Positions 45,890 to 56,207 of a stretch of DNA of 64,000 nt are shown in pieces; position 1 is the first letter of the stretch; every line of letters begins with the position of its first letter. A program made the translations under genes and the position numbers. Source of the DNA: Alphaproteobacteria bacterium (GTDB lineage Bacteria > Pseudomonadota > Alphaproteobacteria > Sphingomonadales > Sphingomonadaceae); NCBI GenBank assembly GCA_003241875.1, contig QBLU01000001.1, forward strand, positions 62,001 through 126,000. The letters are read 5' to 3'. A model generated the notes under the pieces. The model was not told the origin of the DNA. It was given only the letters and a program-made list of their open reading frames with translations, and did no database searches.

Positions 45890-45923
45890 TTGTAGCAAAG
45901 TCGCGCCGCGATTTGCGCCACAA
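45890..45923. promoter_or_regulatory. 34-bp imperfect dyad in divergent promoter
   Basis: TTGT at 45890 and ACAA at 45923 bound an interrupted inverted repeat (TTGT-GC ... GC-ACAA) between the Crp/Fnr gene and the outer-membrane gene. It is wider than a Crp site; function is guesswork. Confidence 0.3.
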
Positions 45924-45946
45924 GCTGCCAAACAGCGAAACGGGAC

Positions 45947-46765
45947 ATGCTGATGAAGGTGGGGAGGTGTAGCTGCGTTGCAGCATCGCTGTTGCTGGCG
46001 ACCGCTGCGGTGGCCGAGCAAGCGCCGGCCGCCAACGATGCCGCCGCGCTGGCACTGAAGCTCTCGAACCCGGTGGCAGCGCTGATCAGCGTGCCGCTGC
46101 AGTTCAACTATGACGCCGACATCGGCCCGGCCCGCGACGGCGAGCGCTTTACCCTCAATATCCAGCCTGTCGTTCCGTTCAAGCTCAGCGCCGACTGGAA
46201 CCTGGTCTCGCGCACAATCCTGCCGGTGATCTCACAAGGCAGCATTTATCCCGGCGCCGGCAGCCAGACAGGGCTCGGCGACACGGTGCAGAGCGTGTTT
46301 CTCACACCTGCCAAAGCCGGCGGCATGATCTGGGGCGCCGGCGCCGTGGTCCTGGTGCCGACCGCGACCGACAAGTTGCTTGGCGGTGGCAAATGGGGTG
46401 CCGGCCCTACCGGTGTCGTCCTGAAACAGATGGGACCGTGGACCGTCGGCGGCCTCGCCAATCACCTCTGGTCGTTTGCCGGCGACAGTGGCCGCAACGA
46501 CATCAGCGCGACCTTCATCAACCCGTTCTTCACGCACACGTCGAAGAGCGCCTTTACCTACGGCGTGGCGGCCGACATCACCTATGACTGGCACAGTGAC
46601 ACAGTGACGATGCCGGTCACCGTGTCGGCCTCGCAGCTGACCAAGGTCAGCGGGCAGCTCGTCACCTTCGGCGTCGGCCTTCGCTACTATGTGGCAACCA
46701 CCGAATTTTCGCCGCACGGGCTCGCCGGCCGCGTTTCGGCGACGCTGCTGTTTCCGGTGAAGTGA
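45947..46765 (+). CDS. Outer-membrane protein of the MetA (phenol-degradation) type
   Basis: The protein has 272 residues, with a signal peptide (SCVAASLLLATAAVAEQ) and a barrel pattern including PVAALISVPLQFNYDADIGP, SGGVxx-like GPWTVGGLANHLWSFAG and LTKVSGQLVTFGVGLRYYV. The MetA-pathway family is thought to form transport barrels for hydrophobic compounds. ATG 45947 or 45953. It overlaps the next porin gene. Confidence 0.7.
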   Translation: MLMKVGRCSCVAASLLLATAAVAEQAPAANDAAALALKLSNPVAALISVPLQFNYDADIGPARDGERFTLNIQPVVPFKLSADWNLVSRTILPVISQGSIYPGAGSQTGLGDTVQSVFLTPAKAGGMIWGAGAVVLVPTATDKLLGGGKWGAGPTGVVLKQMGPWTVGGLANHLWSFAGDSGRNDISATFINPFFTHTSKSAFTYGVAADITYDWHSDTVTMPVTVSASQLTKVSGQLVTFGVGLRYYVATTEFSPHGLAGRVSATLLFPVK

Positions 46766-47997
46766 TGGCGGGACCGCACCCCTGGCGTCTGGCAGCCTGC
46801 GCGGCGACAACATCGGCCGTGCTCATCGGGAGTCCATCCAGCGCCGCCGACAGCCAGACGTTGACGGGCGATTGGGGTGGCGCGCGCACCAGTCTCGCCG
46901 CCAACGGCATCACCGTTCGCGCCGATATGACCGGCTATACCCAAGGCGTTGTCACCGGCGCGCCCAACCGGACGTGGGACGGTTCCGGCCGCGCCGACCT
47001 GTTCATCGACGCCTACAGCGGCAAGCTGGGGCTGTGGTCGGGCACCGGCCTGCACACCCATGGCGAAATCCGCTTTGCCGACCCGCGCAGCAATTTCGGC
47101 GGGCAATTGTGGCCCGCCAATACTGGCGCTGCGCTGCCGCTGACCGGTGCGGGGCGCTTCGAGGCCACGTCCCTCTACCTCAGCCAGAAGATCGACAAGC
47201 GCACCACGCTGCTGGTCGGCAAGATCAACGCCGTCGACCTGCTCGCCGGCGATCCGTTCTTCGGCGGCTGGGGCACCCAGCGTTTCATGAACCTAGCCTT
47301 TGTCGCACCGCCCAGCGGCGTCGTGCCGCCGACGATCATGGGGGCCGTCGTCGTCCATCGCGGCACGCCGATTACCCTGACGGTGATGGTCTTCGACCCG
47401 CAGGATCGCACCGGCGACTATGGCCTTGGCGGGCTGTTCGCCAAGGGCGTCAACATTTCGATCGGCGCGACCTGGAACGGCGCCATCGCCGGACGGCCAT
47501 CGAGCTTCGGCGTGACGAGCACGGTGACCACCAAGCGCGGGCAGGACCTCGGCGACATATTGCTGCCGCCGGGCCTCGTAAGCTCGACCCGCAAGGGCAG
47601 CTACAACATCGCGGTCCAGGCGAGCCATTTGCTGATCGAAAGCGCTGCGGTGAAGGGCAAGGGCCTCGGCCTCTACGCCAAGGCTGCGATCGCCGACGGC
47701 AACCCGAACGTCATCAGGGCCTCGATCGCCGGCGGACTGGCCGGCCATGCGCTGATCGGCAGCCGTCCGCGCGACAGCTTCGGCATCGGCGGCTTCTATT
47801 ACAAGTTCAGCGATGTGCTGCAGGACACCGTCGAGCCGCTCGCCAGGTTCCGCGACGAAGCCGGTGTGGAGGCCTGGTACAGCATGGCCGCCACGCCGTG
47901 GCTCAAGCTGACCGCCGACGCCCAGGTCATCAGCCCGGCGCGTGGCGACCGACCGACGTCACTGGTGCTCGGACTGCGCGGCAATGTCGCTTTCTGA
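46765..47997 (+). CDS. OprB-like carbohydrate-selective porin
   Basis: The protein has 410 residues, a signal peptide and the OprB pattern: LTGDWGGARTSLAANGITVR, FRPT-like ADMTGYTQGVVTGAP, DLFIDAYSGKLGLWSGTGLH and SLYLSQKIDKRTTLLVGKIN. It forms an outer-membrane barrel for sugars or related small molecules. The start overlaps the previous stop by one base (TGATG); a GTG at 46762 is also possible. Confidence 0.8.
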   Translation: MAGPHPWRLAACAATTSAVLIGSPSSAADSQTLTGDWGGARTSLAANGITVRADMTGYTQGVVTGAPNRTWDGSGRADLFIDAYSGKLGLWSGTGLHTHGEIRFADPRSNFGGQLWPANTGAALPLTGAGRFEATSLYLSQKIDKRTTLLVGKINAVDLLAGDPFFGGWGTQRFMNLAFVAPPSGVVPPTIMGAVVVHRGTPITLTVMVFDPQDRTGDYGLGGLFAKGVNISIGATWNGAIAGRPSSFGVTSTVTTKRGQDLGDILLPPGLVSSTRKGSYNIAVQASHLLIESAAVKGKGLGLYAKAAIADGNPNVIRASIAGGLAGHALIGSRPRDSFGIGGFYYKFSDVLQDTVEPLARFRDEAGVEAWYSMAATPWLKLTADAQVISPARGDRPTSLVLGLRGNVAF

Positions 47998-48064
47998 TGT
48001 TCACCCGGCGCCGCGGTCCTTTGGCCGACGGCGGCATCACGCAAGTCAGCAAGGAGACTCCGAC

Positions 48065-49753
48065 ATGTGGAAAATGAAGACTGCGCTGATGATTTCGAGC
48101 CTGTTGGCAGGCCCGGCGATCGCGGCAGCGGGGCCAGGGCCCGACCTCATCATCGGCGGCGGCCGCATCCTGACGATGGAAGGCGCCGCCCCCGCCTATG
48201 TCGAGGCCGTTGCCGTCGACAAGGGGCGGATCGTCTTTGCCGGCAGCCGGGACGAGGCGATGAAGCTGTGGGGTGCGGGCACGCGCTTCAAGAACCTCGG
48301 CGGCCAGACCATGATGCCCGGCTTCATCGACGGCCACGCGCACTTCGTGCAGCTGGGCGCACAGGCTGTCGGCGCCAATCTGCTGCCGTCCCCCGATGGC
48401 AAGGCGGATAGCGTCGATGCCCTGGTCGAGGAGTTGAAGGTCTTCGCCAAGTCGCCCGATGTGGCGCAGACCGGCTGGATCTTCGGCATGGGTTATGATG
48501 ACTCGGTGCTTGGCCGCCACCCGACCAAGGCCGACCTCGACAAGGTTTCGACGACCGTACCGGTCGCCGTCATCCATATCTCCGGTCACTTCAGCGTGAT
48601 GAACAGCGCCGGGCTGGCCAAGGCCGGCATCACTGCCGCCAGCAAGGACCCCGTCGGCGGCAGGATCGGCCGCATGCCCGGCAGCAGCGAGCCCGATGGC
48701 TATCTGGAGGAGGTCGCGCACTTTGCCGCGGCGTTGCCCGCCGTCACGCCGACCACGCCGGCCGGCAAGGATTATTTCAGCAAGCGGGCGCTCGACCTGG
48801 TCAAGAGTTTCGGCCAGACGACAGTCAACGAAGGCCGCATGATGGGGCCGAACGCCAAGGACCTTGAAAGCCTGGCCAGCCGCGGCCTGCTCGACATCGA
48901 TGTTCTCGGCTTTGCCGATTACACCGACACCAGCGAGCTTGTGGCATGGGGCCCCGACTATCGATCGCGGCTGCGCATGGCCGGAATGAAAATGACCCTC
49001 GATGGCTCGCCCCAGGGCCGCACCGCCTGGCGCACCACGCCGTATCTGCTGGTGCCCGAAGGGGCACCCGCCGATTACCGCGGCAGTCCGTCGATTCCCG
49101 CTTCCGCCATCGTCGAAGCCGAGATCGCCAAGGCCTATGACAACAACTGGCAGATCAAGGTCCACGCCAACGGCGATGCGGCGATCGATCAGTTGCTCGA
49201 AGCGGTGGGCAAGGTCACGGCGACGCGTGGCGTCAAGTCTGGCCAGGTCATCCTGATCCACGGCCAGTATCTCCGCTCCGACCATATCCCGCGGCTGAAG
49301 GCGCTCGGCATCTTTCCGTCGATGTTCCCGATGCACACGTTTTACTGGGGTGACTGGTACGGCAAGATCGTCGGGCCGGAGCAGGCGGCGCGGATCTCGC
49401 CGATGCGCTCGATCCTCGATGCCGGGATGATCGCCACCTCGCACACCGACGCGCCGGTGGCACTGCCGAATTTGATGCAGGTGTCGTGGGCGACGGTCAA
49501 TCGCACCTCGCGCAGCGGCCAGGTCATCGGGCCGAACGAGCGGGTGACGCCCTATGAGGCGATGAAGATGATCACCCTCTGGGGCGCCGAGCAGGTCCGT
49601 GAGGGCGGGCAAAAGGGCTCGATCAAGGTCGGCAAGCTCGCCGATTTCGCCATCCTGTCGGCCGATCCGGTGACGATCGATCCGAAACGGATCAACGCGA
49701 TCCAGGTGATGGAGACCCTGAAGGAAGGCCGCACCGTCTGGACGCGTCGATAG
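48065..49753 (+). CDS. Exported amidohydrolase (YtcJ-like)
   Basis: The protein has 562 residues with a signal peptide (ALMISSLLAGPAIAAAG). The metal ligand HxH lies in PGFIDGHAHFVQLGAQAVG, with IKVHANGDAAIDQLLEAVGK and SHTDAPVALPNLMQVSWA as other conserved metal/Asp sites. WGAEQVREGGQKGSIKVGKLAD is the usual C-terminal signature. It hydrolyses an unknown amide or ester outside the cytoplasm. AAGGAG lies upstream. Confidence 0.88.
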   Translation: MWKMKTALMISSLLAGPAIAAAGPGPDLIIGGGRILTMEGAAPAYVEAVAVDKGRIVFAGSRDEAMKLWGAGTRFKNLGGQTMMPGFIDGHAHFVQLGAQAVGANLLPSPDGKADSVDALVEELKVFAKSPDVAQTGWIFGMGYDDSVLGRHPTKADLDKVSTTVPVAVIHISGHFSVMNSAGLAKAGITAASKDPVGGRIGRMPGSSEPDGYLEEVAHFAAALPAVTPTTPAGKDYFSKRALDLVKSFGQTTVNEGRMMGPNAKDLESLASRGLLDIDVLGFADYTDTSELVAWGPDYRSRLRMAGMKMTLDGSPQGRTAWRTTPYLLVPEGAPADYRGSPSIPASAIVEAEIAKAYDNNWQIKVHANGDAAIDQLLEAVGKVTATRGVKSGQVILIHGQYLRSDHIPRLKALGIFPSMFPMHTFYWGDWYGKIVGPEQAARISPMRSILDAGMIATSHTDAPVALPNLMQVSWATVNRTSRSGQVIGPNERVTPYEAMKMITLWGAEQVREGGQKGSIKVGKLADFAILSADPVTIDPKRINAIQVMETLKEGRTVWTRR

Positions 49754-49798
49754 CGCGGTGAGCTACGCCCCGGAGGGGACCGGGGGACGCCCGCGCCG

Positions 49799-52129
49799 TC
49801 ACATCAGCTTGTCGAGCGTGATCGGCAGGTCGCGGATACGTTTGCCGGTGGCATTGTAGACCGCGTTGGCGACGGCGGCCGCCGTGCCGGTGATGCCGAT
49901 TTCGCCGATGCCATGCGCGCCCATCGGGGCGTGCGGGTCGGGGATATCGTTCCAGATCACATCGATCACCGGCAAATCGGCATGAACCGGCACCAGATAC
50001 TCGCCCAGGCTGGGGTTCATGATGCGGCCCTTGCGCTCGTCGAACTGCGTCTCCTCCATCAGCGCCAGGCCGATCCCCATGATGATGCCGCCCCGGAACT
50101 GGCTGCGCGCGGTCTTGGGGTTGAGAATGCGTCCGCAATCGAACGAGCCGAGCACGCGCGATACCCGCGTTTCCCCGGTGACCGCGTTGACGCGGACCTC
50201 GCAGAACATCGCCGAATAGCTGTGCATCGACCAATGCTGCATTTCCAGCGGCGGCGGCGCCTCGGCCACCACTGTGACCTCGTCGCGCTGCGCCCGGCCA
50301 AGGATGGAGGCATAGCTTTCGAACCGGTCGGGCGCCGCGACACAGCGCAGGCCGGCGTCGGCACTTTCGACCTCATCGGGCTTGAGGCCGGCGAGCGGCG
50401 AGTCGTTGCCGGCCAGCTTGAGCAGCTCGCCTACCAACCGCTGATGCGCGGCCATGACCGACGCGCCGATCGACGCGGTCTGCTGTGACCCACCCGCCAG
50501 CACCTCCCCCGGCAGTGCGGAGTCCCCATAGGCGAATGTGACCTGGTCCATCGCAAGCCCCAGCCGGTCGGCGGCAACCTGCGTGCTGGCCGTCGCGGTG
50601 CCCATGCCCATCTCGTGCGCGGCGATCCCGACCAGTGCCCGGCCGTCGCTGTGCAGCGTGATCCGCGCCGCGCCGCCGCCCATCCTGTAATAGGGATAGG
50701 TGCCGGTGGCACAGCCCATGCCGACCAGCCAGTCACCCTCGCGGCGCTGCCCCGGCGCCCGGCGCCCGGCCCAGCCGAAGCGCTCGGCGCCGGCACGATA
50801 CGCCTCGACGATGTTGCGTGACGAGAACGGCGTGCCGCTTGTCGGATCCTTTTCGGGCTCGTTGCGCAGCCTGAGCGCGATCGGGTCCATGTCCAGCGCG
50901 ACCGCCAGCTCGTCGATCGCGCACTCCAGCGCGAAGGTGCCGACCGCCTCGCCCGGCGCGCGCATGAAGGTATTGGCGATCATGTCGAGGGTCGCATACT
51001 CGACGTCGAGCTTGAAGGTCCCGGCGGCATAGGCACTGCGCGTGGCGACGATGAACGGCTCGGGCAGCGCATTGTGCGCCGTCATCGCCACGGTGCCGGT
51101 GTGGATAATGGCATCAAAGGCCCCGTCGGCCTGGGCGCCGAGCGCAACGCGCTGCTCGGTCAGGGTGCGCCCCCCGACCGAGCGATAGACCCCCTCCCGC
51201 GACAATGCGATCCGCACCGGGCGACCGGACAGTTTCGCCGCCGCCGCGCCGAGCACCTGATACGACCACATGGTCTTGCCGCCGAAGCCGCCGCCGACGA
51301 ACGGCGAGTGGATCCGCACCTGATCCTCCTTCAGCCCGAACACCTGCGCCATCGACCAGGCGACATGCGCGACGCCTTGCGAGCAGTCGTGGACGACGAG
51401 GTTGTCGCCGTCCCACGCCAGCGTCGCAGCATGCGGCTCGATGGCATTGTGGTTGTGGCGCGGGGTCTCGTAGGCCACATCGACCTTGTGCGGCGCGGCC
51501 GCCAGGGCCGCCTCGGCATCGCCGATGTCGATCTTCAGCGGTTCGCCCTGGAACGAACCGGGCTCGGTGCCTTGCGCCTTGCCGGCGGCGAGCGACGTTA
51601 CCGCCGACTCCTCGTTGTAGGTCACGGTGACCAGCGACGCGGCATGCTCGGCCTGTTCCTGCGTTTCGGCAAGGACCAGCGCGATCGGCTGGCCGTTCCA
51701 GTAGACGCGGTCATCCTGCATCACCGGGATGTCGTCCCCTGCCGCCGCCTTCGACGCGGTCATGAACAGCGGCGGCGGGTTGAGCCTGGGCATGTTGCGA
51801 TGGGTCATCACCAGCACGACGCCCGGTGCCGCCTCGGCCGCCGCCGTCTCGATGCCCGTCATCCGACCCTTCGGGATGGTGCTATAGGCAAGCGCCGCAT
51901 AGGTCAGGTTCGCCATCGGGACCTCGGCGGCAAAGCGCGCTTCGCCCCTGACCTTTACCCGCCCGTCTAGGCGCGACACCGGCTGGCCGACATGGCCGTG
52001 CTGGCGGCGGATCAGCGGATCGGGCCGGCCGCCCGGCATCCAGCTGTCGGGCGCCACCTCGATGGCCTTTTTCATGACCTGCTGCGCGGCCCCTTTCGCC
52101 TTGGCCGCGGCATCGCCCAGAACGCTCAT
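49799..52129 (-). CDS. Molybdenum hydroxylase large (Moco) subunit, PaoC-like
   Basis: The protein has 776 residues. [20 protein letters not shown] is the start of the xanthine-oxidase-family large subunit, [20 protein letters not shown] the Moco-binding motif, and [19 protein letters not shown] the active-site Glu region. It oxidises aldehydes or heterocycles. It overlaps the FAD-subunit gene by 4 bp. Length and order fit the PaoABC-type aldehyde oxidoreductase. Confidence 0.92.
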   Translation of the reverse strand: MSVLGDAAAKAKGAAQQVMKKAIEVAPDSWMPGGRPDPLIRRQHGHVGQPVSRLDGRVKVRGEARFAAEVPMANLTYAALAYSTIPKGRMTGIETAAAEAAPGVVLVMTHRNMPRLNPPPLFMTASKAAAGDDIPVMQDDRVYWNGQPIALVLAETQEQAEHAASLVTVTYNEESAVTSLAAGKAQGTEPGSFQGEPLKIDIGDAEAALAAAPHKVDVAYETPRHNHNAIEPHAATLAWDGDNLVVHDCSQGVAHVAWSMAQVFGLKEDQVRIHSPFVGGGFGGKTMWSYQVLGAAAAKLSGRPVRIALSREGVYRSVGGRTLTEQRVALGAQADGAFDAIIHTGTVAMTAHNALPEPFIVATRSAYAAGTFKLDVEYATLDMIANTFMRAPGEAVGTFALECAIDELAVALDMDPIALRLRNEPEKDPTSGTPFSSRNIVEAYRAGAERFGWAGRRAPGQRREGDWLVGMGCATGTYPYYRMGGGAARITLHSDGRALVGIAAHEMGMGTATASTQVAADRLGLAMDQVTFAYGDSALPGEVLAGGSQQTASIGASVMAAHQRLVGELLKLAGNDSPLAGLKPDEVESADAGLRCVAAPDRFESYASILGRAQRDEVTVVAEAPPPLEMQHWSMHSYSAMFCEVRVNAVTGETRVSRVLGSFDCGRILNPKTARSQFRGGIIMGIGLALMEETQFDERKGRIMNPSLGEYLVPVHADLPVIDVIWNDIPDPHAPMGAHGIGEIGITGTAAAVANAVYNATGKRIRDLPITLDKLM

Positions 52130-53106
52130 GCCGTCTCTCCCGTCAGCTCGCCTAGCGTCGCGACGATGGCGCGTCGCGCCAGCTCGACCTTGAAGCCATT
52201 CCCGGCCAGCGGCGCCGCATCGGCGAGCTCCAGTTCGGCGGCGGCCCGGAAAGCCGCCTCCGTCGCCGGGCCGTTTCGAAGCGCGGTCTCGGCCTTTGTC
52301 GCCCGCCACGGCTTGTGGGCGACCCCACCCAGCGCCAGGCGCACATCGCGAACGATGCCGTCTTCAAGGTCGATCGCTGCCGCCACCGACACCAGCGCAA
52401 AGGCATAGGAGGCGCGGTCCCGGACCTTGCGATAGGTCGATCGCGCCGCCAGCGGCGAGGCCGGCAGCGCGAGCGCGGTGATCAACTCGCCCGGCGCCAG
52501 CACGGTCTCGATATCGGGCCGTTCACCCGGCAGCGTGTGAAAATCGGTCAACGCCACTGTCCGCGTACCGTCCGGACCGTGCAGGTGGACAATCGCATCG
52601 AGTGCTGCCAGCGCGACACACATGTCCGACGGGTGCGTGGCGACACAGGCCGGCGAGGCGCCGAGTATCGCGTGGATGCGATTGAACCCATCGATGGCGT
52701 CGCAGCCCTGCCCCGGGACCCGCTTGTTACAACGCGAGCCTTCCTCGTCATAGAAATAGGCGCATCGCGTGCGCTGCAGCAGGTTGCCGCCGACCGTCGC
52801 CATGTTGCGGATCTGCGCCGAAGCCCCCGCCAGGATGGCGCGCGCCAGCACCGGATAACGCGCCCTGACGGCAGGATGCTCGGCGAGCGCGGTGTTGCGC
52901 ACCGCGGCCCCGATCAGCAAACCGCCGTCATGGGCTTCGATCGTGGCGGGCAAGCCGCTGACGTCGACCAGGGCTGCCGGGCGCTCGATGGTTTCCCGCA
53001 TCAGATCGACAAGATTGGTGCCGCCACCCAGATAGCGCGCGCCGCCGTCGGCAAGGCGGACGGCGTCGGTCACGTCGGTCGCACGGGCATAGCGGAACGG
53101 CGTCAT
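52126..53106 (-). CDS. Molybdenum hydroxylase FAD subunit, PaoB-like
   Basis: The protein has 326 residues. [12 protein letters not shown] is the FAD motif and [20 protein letters not shown] the second. The insert [18 protein letters not shown] with further Cys (GQGCDAI) matches the extra [4Fe-4S] cluster of PaoB and hydroxybenzoyl-CoA reductases. It passes electrons between FAD and the 2Fe-2S subunit. It overlaps both neighbours by 4 bp. Confidence 0.92.
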   Translation of the reverse strand: MTPFRYARATDVTDAVRLADGGARYLGGGTNLVDLMRETIERPAALVDVSGLPATIEAHDGGLLIGAAVRNTALAEHPAVRARYPVLARAILAGASAQIRNMATVGGNLLQRTRCAYFYDEEGSRCNKRVPGQGCDAIDGFNRIHAILGASPACVATHPSDMCVALAALDAIVHLHGPDGTRTVALTDFHTLPGERPDIETVLAPGELITALALPASPLAARSTYRKVRDRASYAFALVSVAAAIDLEDGIVRDVRLALGGVAHKPWRATKAETALRNGPATEAAFRAAAELELADAAPLAGNGFKVELARRAIVATLGELTGETA

Positions 53107-53609
53107 GCGGCCACCTCCCCGAACGTCTCGGTAATGGCATCGATGATGCCGTTGTGGGCACCGCAGCAACAAAGGTTGCCGCTCATGCGTTCCTGCAGTT
53201 CGACGCGGCTGAAGGGCACGCGCTCTGCCGTCAAGTCGCCGGTGACATGGCTGGGCAGGCCGCGGCGCAGTTCGGCGGCCATGCCGATGGCCGAGCAGAT
53301 CTGCCCCGGCGTGCAGTAGCCGCACTGGAACCCGTCATGGTCGATGAACGCCTGCTGCAGCGGATGCAGCGCGTCGCCGTCCGACAGCCCCTCGATCGTC
53401 GTGATCGACCGGCCTTCATACTGCACCGCCAGCGCCAGGCACGACACGATGCGCTCGCCATCGACCAGCACCGTGCAAGCACCGCAAGCGCCCTGGTTGC
53501 AGCCTTTCTTGGTCCCGGTCAGGTGCAGGCTCTCGCGCAGCAGGTCGAGGAGCGAGACCCGCGGGTCATCGGGGACCGGCACCTGCGACCCGTTGATCTC
53601 GATGGCCAT
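53103..53609 (-). CDS. Molybdenum hydroxylase 2Fe-2S subunit, PaoA-like
   Basis: The protein has 168 residues. [20 protein letters not shown] binds the plant-type cluster, and [17 protein letters not shown] with [11 protein letters not shown] the second. ATG 53609 has GAGGA upstream; an ATG at 53633 is possible. Unlike E. coli PaoA, it has no twin-arginine signal, so this enzyme would be cytoplasmic. Confidence 0.92.
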   Translation of the reverse strand: MAIEINGSQVPVPDDPRVSLLDLLRESLHLTGTKKGCNQGACGACTVLVDGERIVSCLALAVQYEGRSITTIEGLSDGDALHPLQQAFIDHDGFQCGYCTPGQICSAIGMAAELRRGLPSHVTGDLTAERVPFSRVELQERMSGNLCCCGAHNGIIDAITETFGEVAA

Positions 53610-53751
53610 GCCAAGTCCTCCGCGCAGCGACATTCGTTGCGAGAACGACTCCGTCCGGAATTGGTTCAACAGCCCGCCGCTTTAAAGCTGCCAACGGGCG
53701 CAGGGCTCACCAGACGCAGGACGGCCGCTGGCATCGCCGCCAATAAAATGA

Positions 53752-53828
53752 TGGTGCACCCGGCAGGAGTCGAACCTGCGACCTCTGGTTTAGGAAACCA
53801 TTGCTCTATCCTGCTGAGCTACGGGTGC
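53752..53828 (-). tRNA. tRNA-Arg (anticodon CCT)
   Basis: The minus strand reads a full cloverleaf starting GCACCCG (5' acceptor) and ending CGGGTGC plus A and an encoded CCA, with GGTTCGACTCC in the T arm. The seven-base anticodon loop is TTCCTAA, giving anticodon CCT, which reads AGG (Arg). It lies 42 bp downstream of the DUF1178 gene. Confidence 0.95.
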
Positions 53829-53870
53829 GAGGCGCTCGCCTTTGCCATGCGCGGCACGGCTTGCCAACCG

Positions 53871-54275
53871 TCAGCCGTCGGACCGGACCAGCGGCGTGAA
53901 CGGCAGCGGCAGCACCGGAATGCCGTCCTCGGCGAGCGCCCGGGCTTCGGCGAGCGTTGCCTCGCCATAGATGCTGCGGGGTAGCATGTCGCCATCGTGG
54001 AGGGCGCGCGCCGTAACGGCAAAGGCGCCGCCGACATAGTCCGACGCCGCCTCCAGCTTGCGTTGTGCCGCCAGCAACGCGCTGCGACCGTCGGCCTCGC
54101 TGCTGTTGCCCTTGGCGCCGACCGCCGGTGCCATGACCGCCTTGCCGACATCGGCGTTGCCGCACAGCGGACAGGCGATCAGGCCGCGGGCGCGCTGGCC
54201 TTCATAATCGTCGCTCGATCCGAACCAGGCCTCGAAGACATGGGCGCGATCGCAACGCAGGTCGAAGACGATCAC
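53871..54275 (-). CDS. DUF1178 family protein
   Basis: The protein has 134 residues. MIVFDLRCDRAHVFEAWFGS and GLIACPLCGNADVGKAVMAP are the family's Cys-containing segments; IYGEATLAEARALAEDGIPV is the C-terminal signature. The CxxC suggests a zinc ribbon. Its role is unknown. The last gene of a four-gene operon with comF, grxC and the hydrolase. Confidence 0.9.
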   Translation of the reverse strand: MIVFDLRCDRAHVFEAWFGSSDDYEGQRARGLIACPLCGNADVGKAVMAPAVGAKGNSSEADGRSALLAAQRKLEAASDYVGGAFAVTARALHDGDMLPRSIYGEATLAEARALAEDGIPVLPLPFTPLVRSDG

Positions 54276-54281
54276 GGCGCC

Positions 54282-55106
54282 TCAGGCGGTGACGACGGTG
54301 AAGTCGCGGGCATGGGCCAGCGCCGGCACGCGGCCGCGCGCTTCCGCGACCAGATCGAGGTCGAGGTCGATGACCGCGCTGCCGGCGGCCTCGCCCATGT
54401 CGAGCAGCACTTCGCCCCAGGGCGCGATGACCAATGAATGGCCATAGGTGGCACGGCCGTCGGCATGCTCGCCGGTCTGCGCGGCGGCAACGACGAAGCA
54501 GCCGGTTTCGATGGCGCGGGCGCGCAGCAGCACATGCCAGTGCGCGGCGCCGGTCGGGCGCGTGAAGGCCGCCGGCACCGACAGGATCGTCGCGCCGGCG
54601 CCGGCCAGCGCACGGTGCAGCGCCGGAAAGCGGAGGTCGTAGCAGATGGTCAGGCCAAGGGTGCCCCATGGCGTCGGCGCCACGACGGCGTTGCCGCCGG
54701 GCTGATAGGCCGCCGATTCGCGATAGGTCTCGCCGCCCGGCAGCTGCACGTCGAACAGGTGGATCTTGTCATAGCGCGCCCGGATCTCGCCCTTGTCGTC
54801 GATCAGGAAGCCGCGATTGGCGAACAGGTCGCCGCCGACCGCAAGCGCCAGGCTGCCGAGATGGACCCAGACGCCATGCGCACGCGCCGCCGCCCGCACC
54901 GCCGCGAGCACGACATCGGCGTCTTCATCGACGACGTTGGTGCGCGCCCGGCGGCGATCCCTGTCGAGATAGCCGCTCATTTCCGGCGTGAAGACGAGTC
55001 GAGCGCCCTGCACGGCGAGGCCGGCGATCGCCGCCGCCAGCGACACCGCTTCCGCCGCCGGATCGATGCCGGTCGTCGTCTGGACGATGCCGATGCGCAG
55101 CGTCAT
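54282..55106 (-). CDS. Carbon-nitrogen hydrolase (Nit1-like)
   Basis: The protein has 274 residues. The Glu-Lys-Cys triad is intact: TPEMSGYLDRD (Glu), YDKIHLFDVQLPGGE (Lys) and TICYDLRFPALHRALA (Cys). The pattern fits the Nit1/deaminated-glutathione amidase branch. Overlaps the grxC stop by 4 bp, as expected for a glutathione-linked role. Confidence 0.9.
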   Translation of the reverse strand: MTLRIGIVQTTTGIDPAAEAVSLAAAIAGLAVQGARLVFTPEMSGYLDRDRRRARTNVVDEDADVVLAAVRAAARAHGVWVHLGSLALAVGGDLFANRGFLIDDKGEIRARYDKIHLFDVQLPGGETYRESAAYQPGGNAVVAPTPWGTLGLTICYDLRFPALHRALAGAGATILSVPAAFTRPTGAAHWHVLLRARAIETGCFVVAAAQTGEHADGRATYGHSLVIAPWGEVLLDMGEAAGSAVIDLDLDLVAEARGRVPALAHARDFTVVTA

Positions 55107-55360
55107 GCCGCCAGGAGCGGATCGAGCTTGCCGGCGTTGTCCAGGGCGGCAAGGTCGTCGCTGCCGCCGATATGCTGGCCGTTGATGAACACCTGCGGCA
55201 CCGTCATGCGGCCGCCCGAACGCTCCAGCATTTCGGCCCGCGCCGGGCCGCCCATCGAGATGTCATGTTCCTCGAATGCCGCGCCCTTCTTGCTCAGCAG
55301 CGCCTTGGCGCGGGTGCAATAGGGGCAGAGGAACTTGGTATAGATTTCGATCTTCGGCAT
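55103..55360 (-). CDS. grxC: Glutaredoxin 3
   Basis: The protein has 85 residues, the normal length. The dithiol site is CPYC (residues 12-15), with TVPQVFINGQHIGGSDDL as the glutathione-binding loop. It reduces disulfides using glutathione. It starts 3 bp from the comF-like gene. Confidence 0.93.
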   Translation of the reverse strand: MPKIEIYTKFLCPYCTRAKALLSKKGAAFEEHDISMGGPARAEMLERSGGRMTVPQVFINGQHIGGSDDLAALDNAGKLDPLLAA

Positions 55361-55363
55361 GGT

Positions 55364-56125
55364 TCACTCCGGGGTGGCAGGGGCGGCCTGCCTAATGGGT
55401 TCAGCTTCGCGCACTGCGCGCGCAAAGGTCAATACGTGCACGTCACGGGCGCCGGCGCGGCGCAGCAGCCTCGCACAGGCATCGGCGGTCGCGCCGCTGG
55501 TCATGACGTCGTCTACCAGCACAATGCGGCGGCCGGCGACGCGGTTCCGATCGGGCACCCGGAAGGCACCGCGAACATTGGCGATGCGCGCCTTGCGGCC
55601 CATGCCGCGGCTCGCCGGTGTCGGCTTGACGCGTTCCAGGGCGTCGATGGCAATCGCAGCGCCGGAAAGCCGCGCCAGGGCCTGGGCGAGCAGCGCCGAC
55701 TGGTTGAAGCCGCGCTGCCACAGCCGGCCGCGGTGCAACGGCACCGGCACCAGCAAGGCATCGCCATCGAGCATCGTCGCCGCCGCCCGCGCCATGTGCG
55801 GCGCCATCACCGACACCAGATGCTGGCGATCGCCGTGCTTCAGCGCCAGCAGCACCTTGCGCGCCGGGCCGCCATAGACCAGCGCTGCGCGGGCCGAGGC
55901 ATAGCGCGGCGGTTCGGCGAGGCAGGCACCGCATTCGGCACCCGGCCCCATGTCGTGTTCGAACGGGGTGCCGCAACGGGCGCACAGCGGCGCCGTGATG
56001 AAGCGCAGTTCCTGCCAGCAGGTGGCGCAAAACCGGCCATCGTCGGCGACCATGGCCCGGCAGCCGGGGCAGCGCGGCGGCAGCACCAGGTCGAGCACAT
56101 ATCGCAGCGGCGCCAGCAACCCCAT
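55364..56125 (-). CDS. ComF family phosphoribosyltransferase-like protein
   Basis: The protein has 253 residues. An N-terminal zinc-ribbon (CPGCRAM, FCATCWQ, CARCGTPF, CGACL) precedes the PRTase motif RRIVLVDDVMTSGATADACA. ComF helps DNA uptake in naturally competent bacteria, but homologs occur widely. ATG 56125 is preferred over 56167. Divergent from the methyltransferase at 56208. Confidence 0.9.
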   Translation of the reverse strand: MGLLAPLRYVLDLVLPPRCPGCRAMVADDGRFCATCWQELRFITAPLCARCGTPFEHDMGPGAECGACLAEPPRYASARAALVYGGPARKVLLALKHGDRQHLVSVMAPHMARAAATMLDGDALLVPVPLHRGRLWQRGFNQSALLAQALARLSGAAIAIDALERVKPTPASRGMGRKARIANVRGAFRVPDRNRVAGRRIVLVDDVMTSGATADACARLLRRAGARDVHVLTFARAVREAEPIRQAAPATPE

Positions 56126-56207
56126 GCGGTGAAGTCTAGGCGCAAACGTTGCGCCCGCAATCGCCATTGGCGTTGAATGCGGCCGCGGCGGCGTCTAACG
56201 GCAGCGC

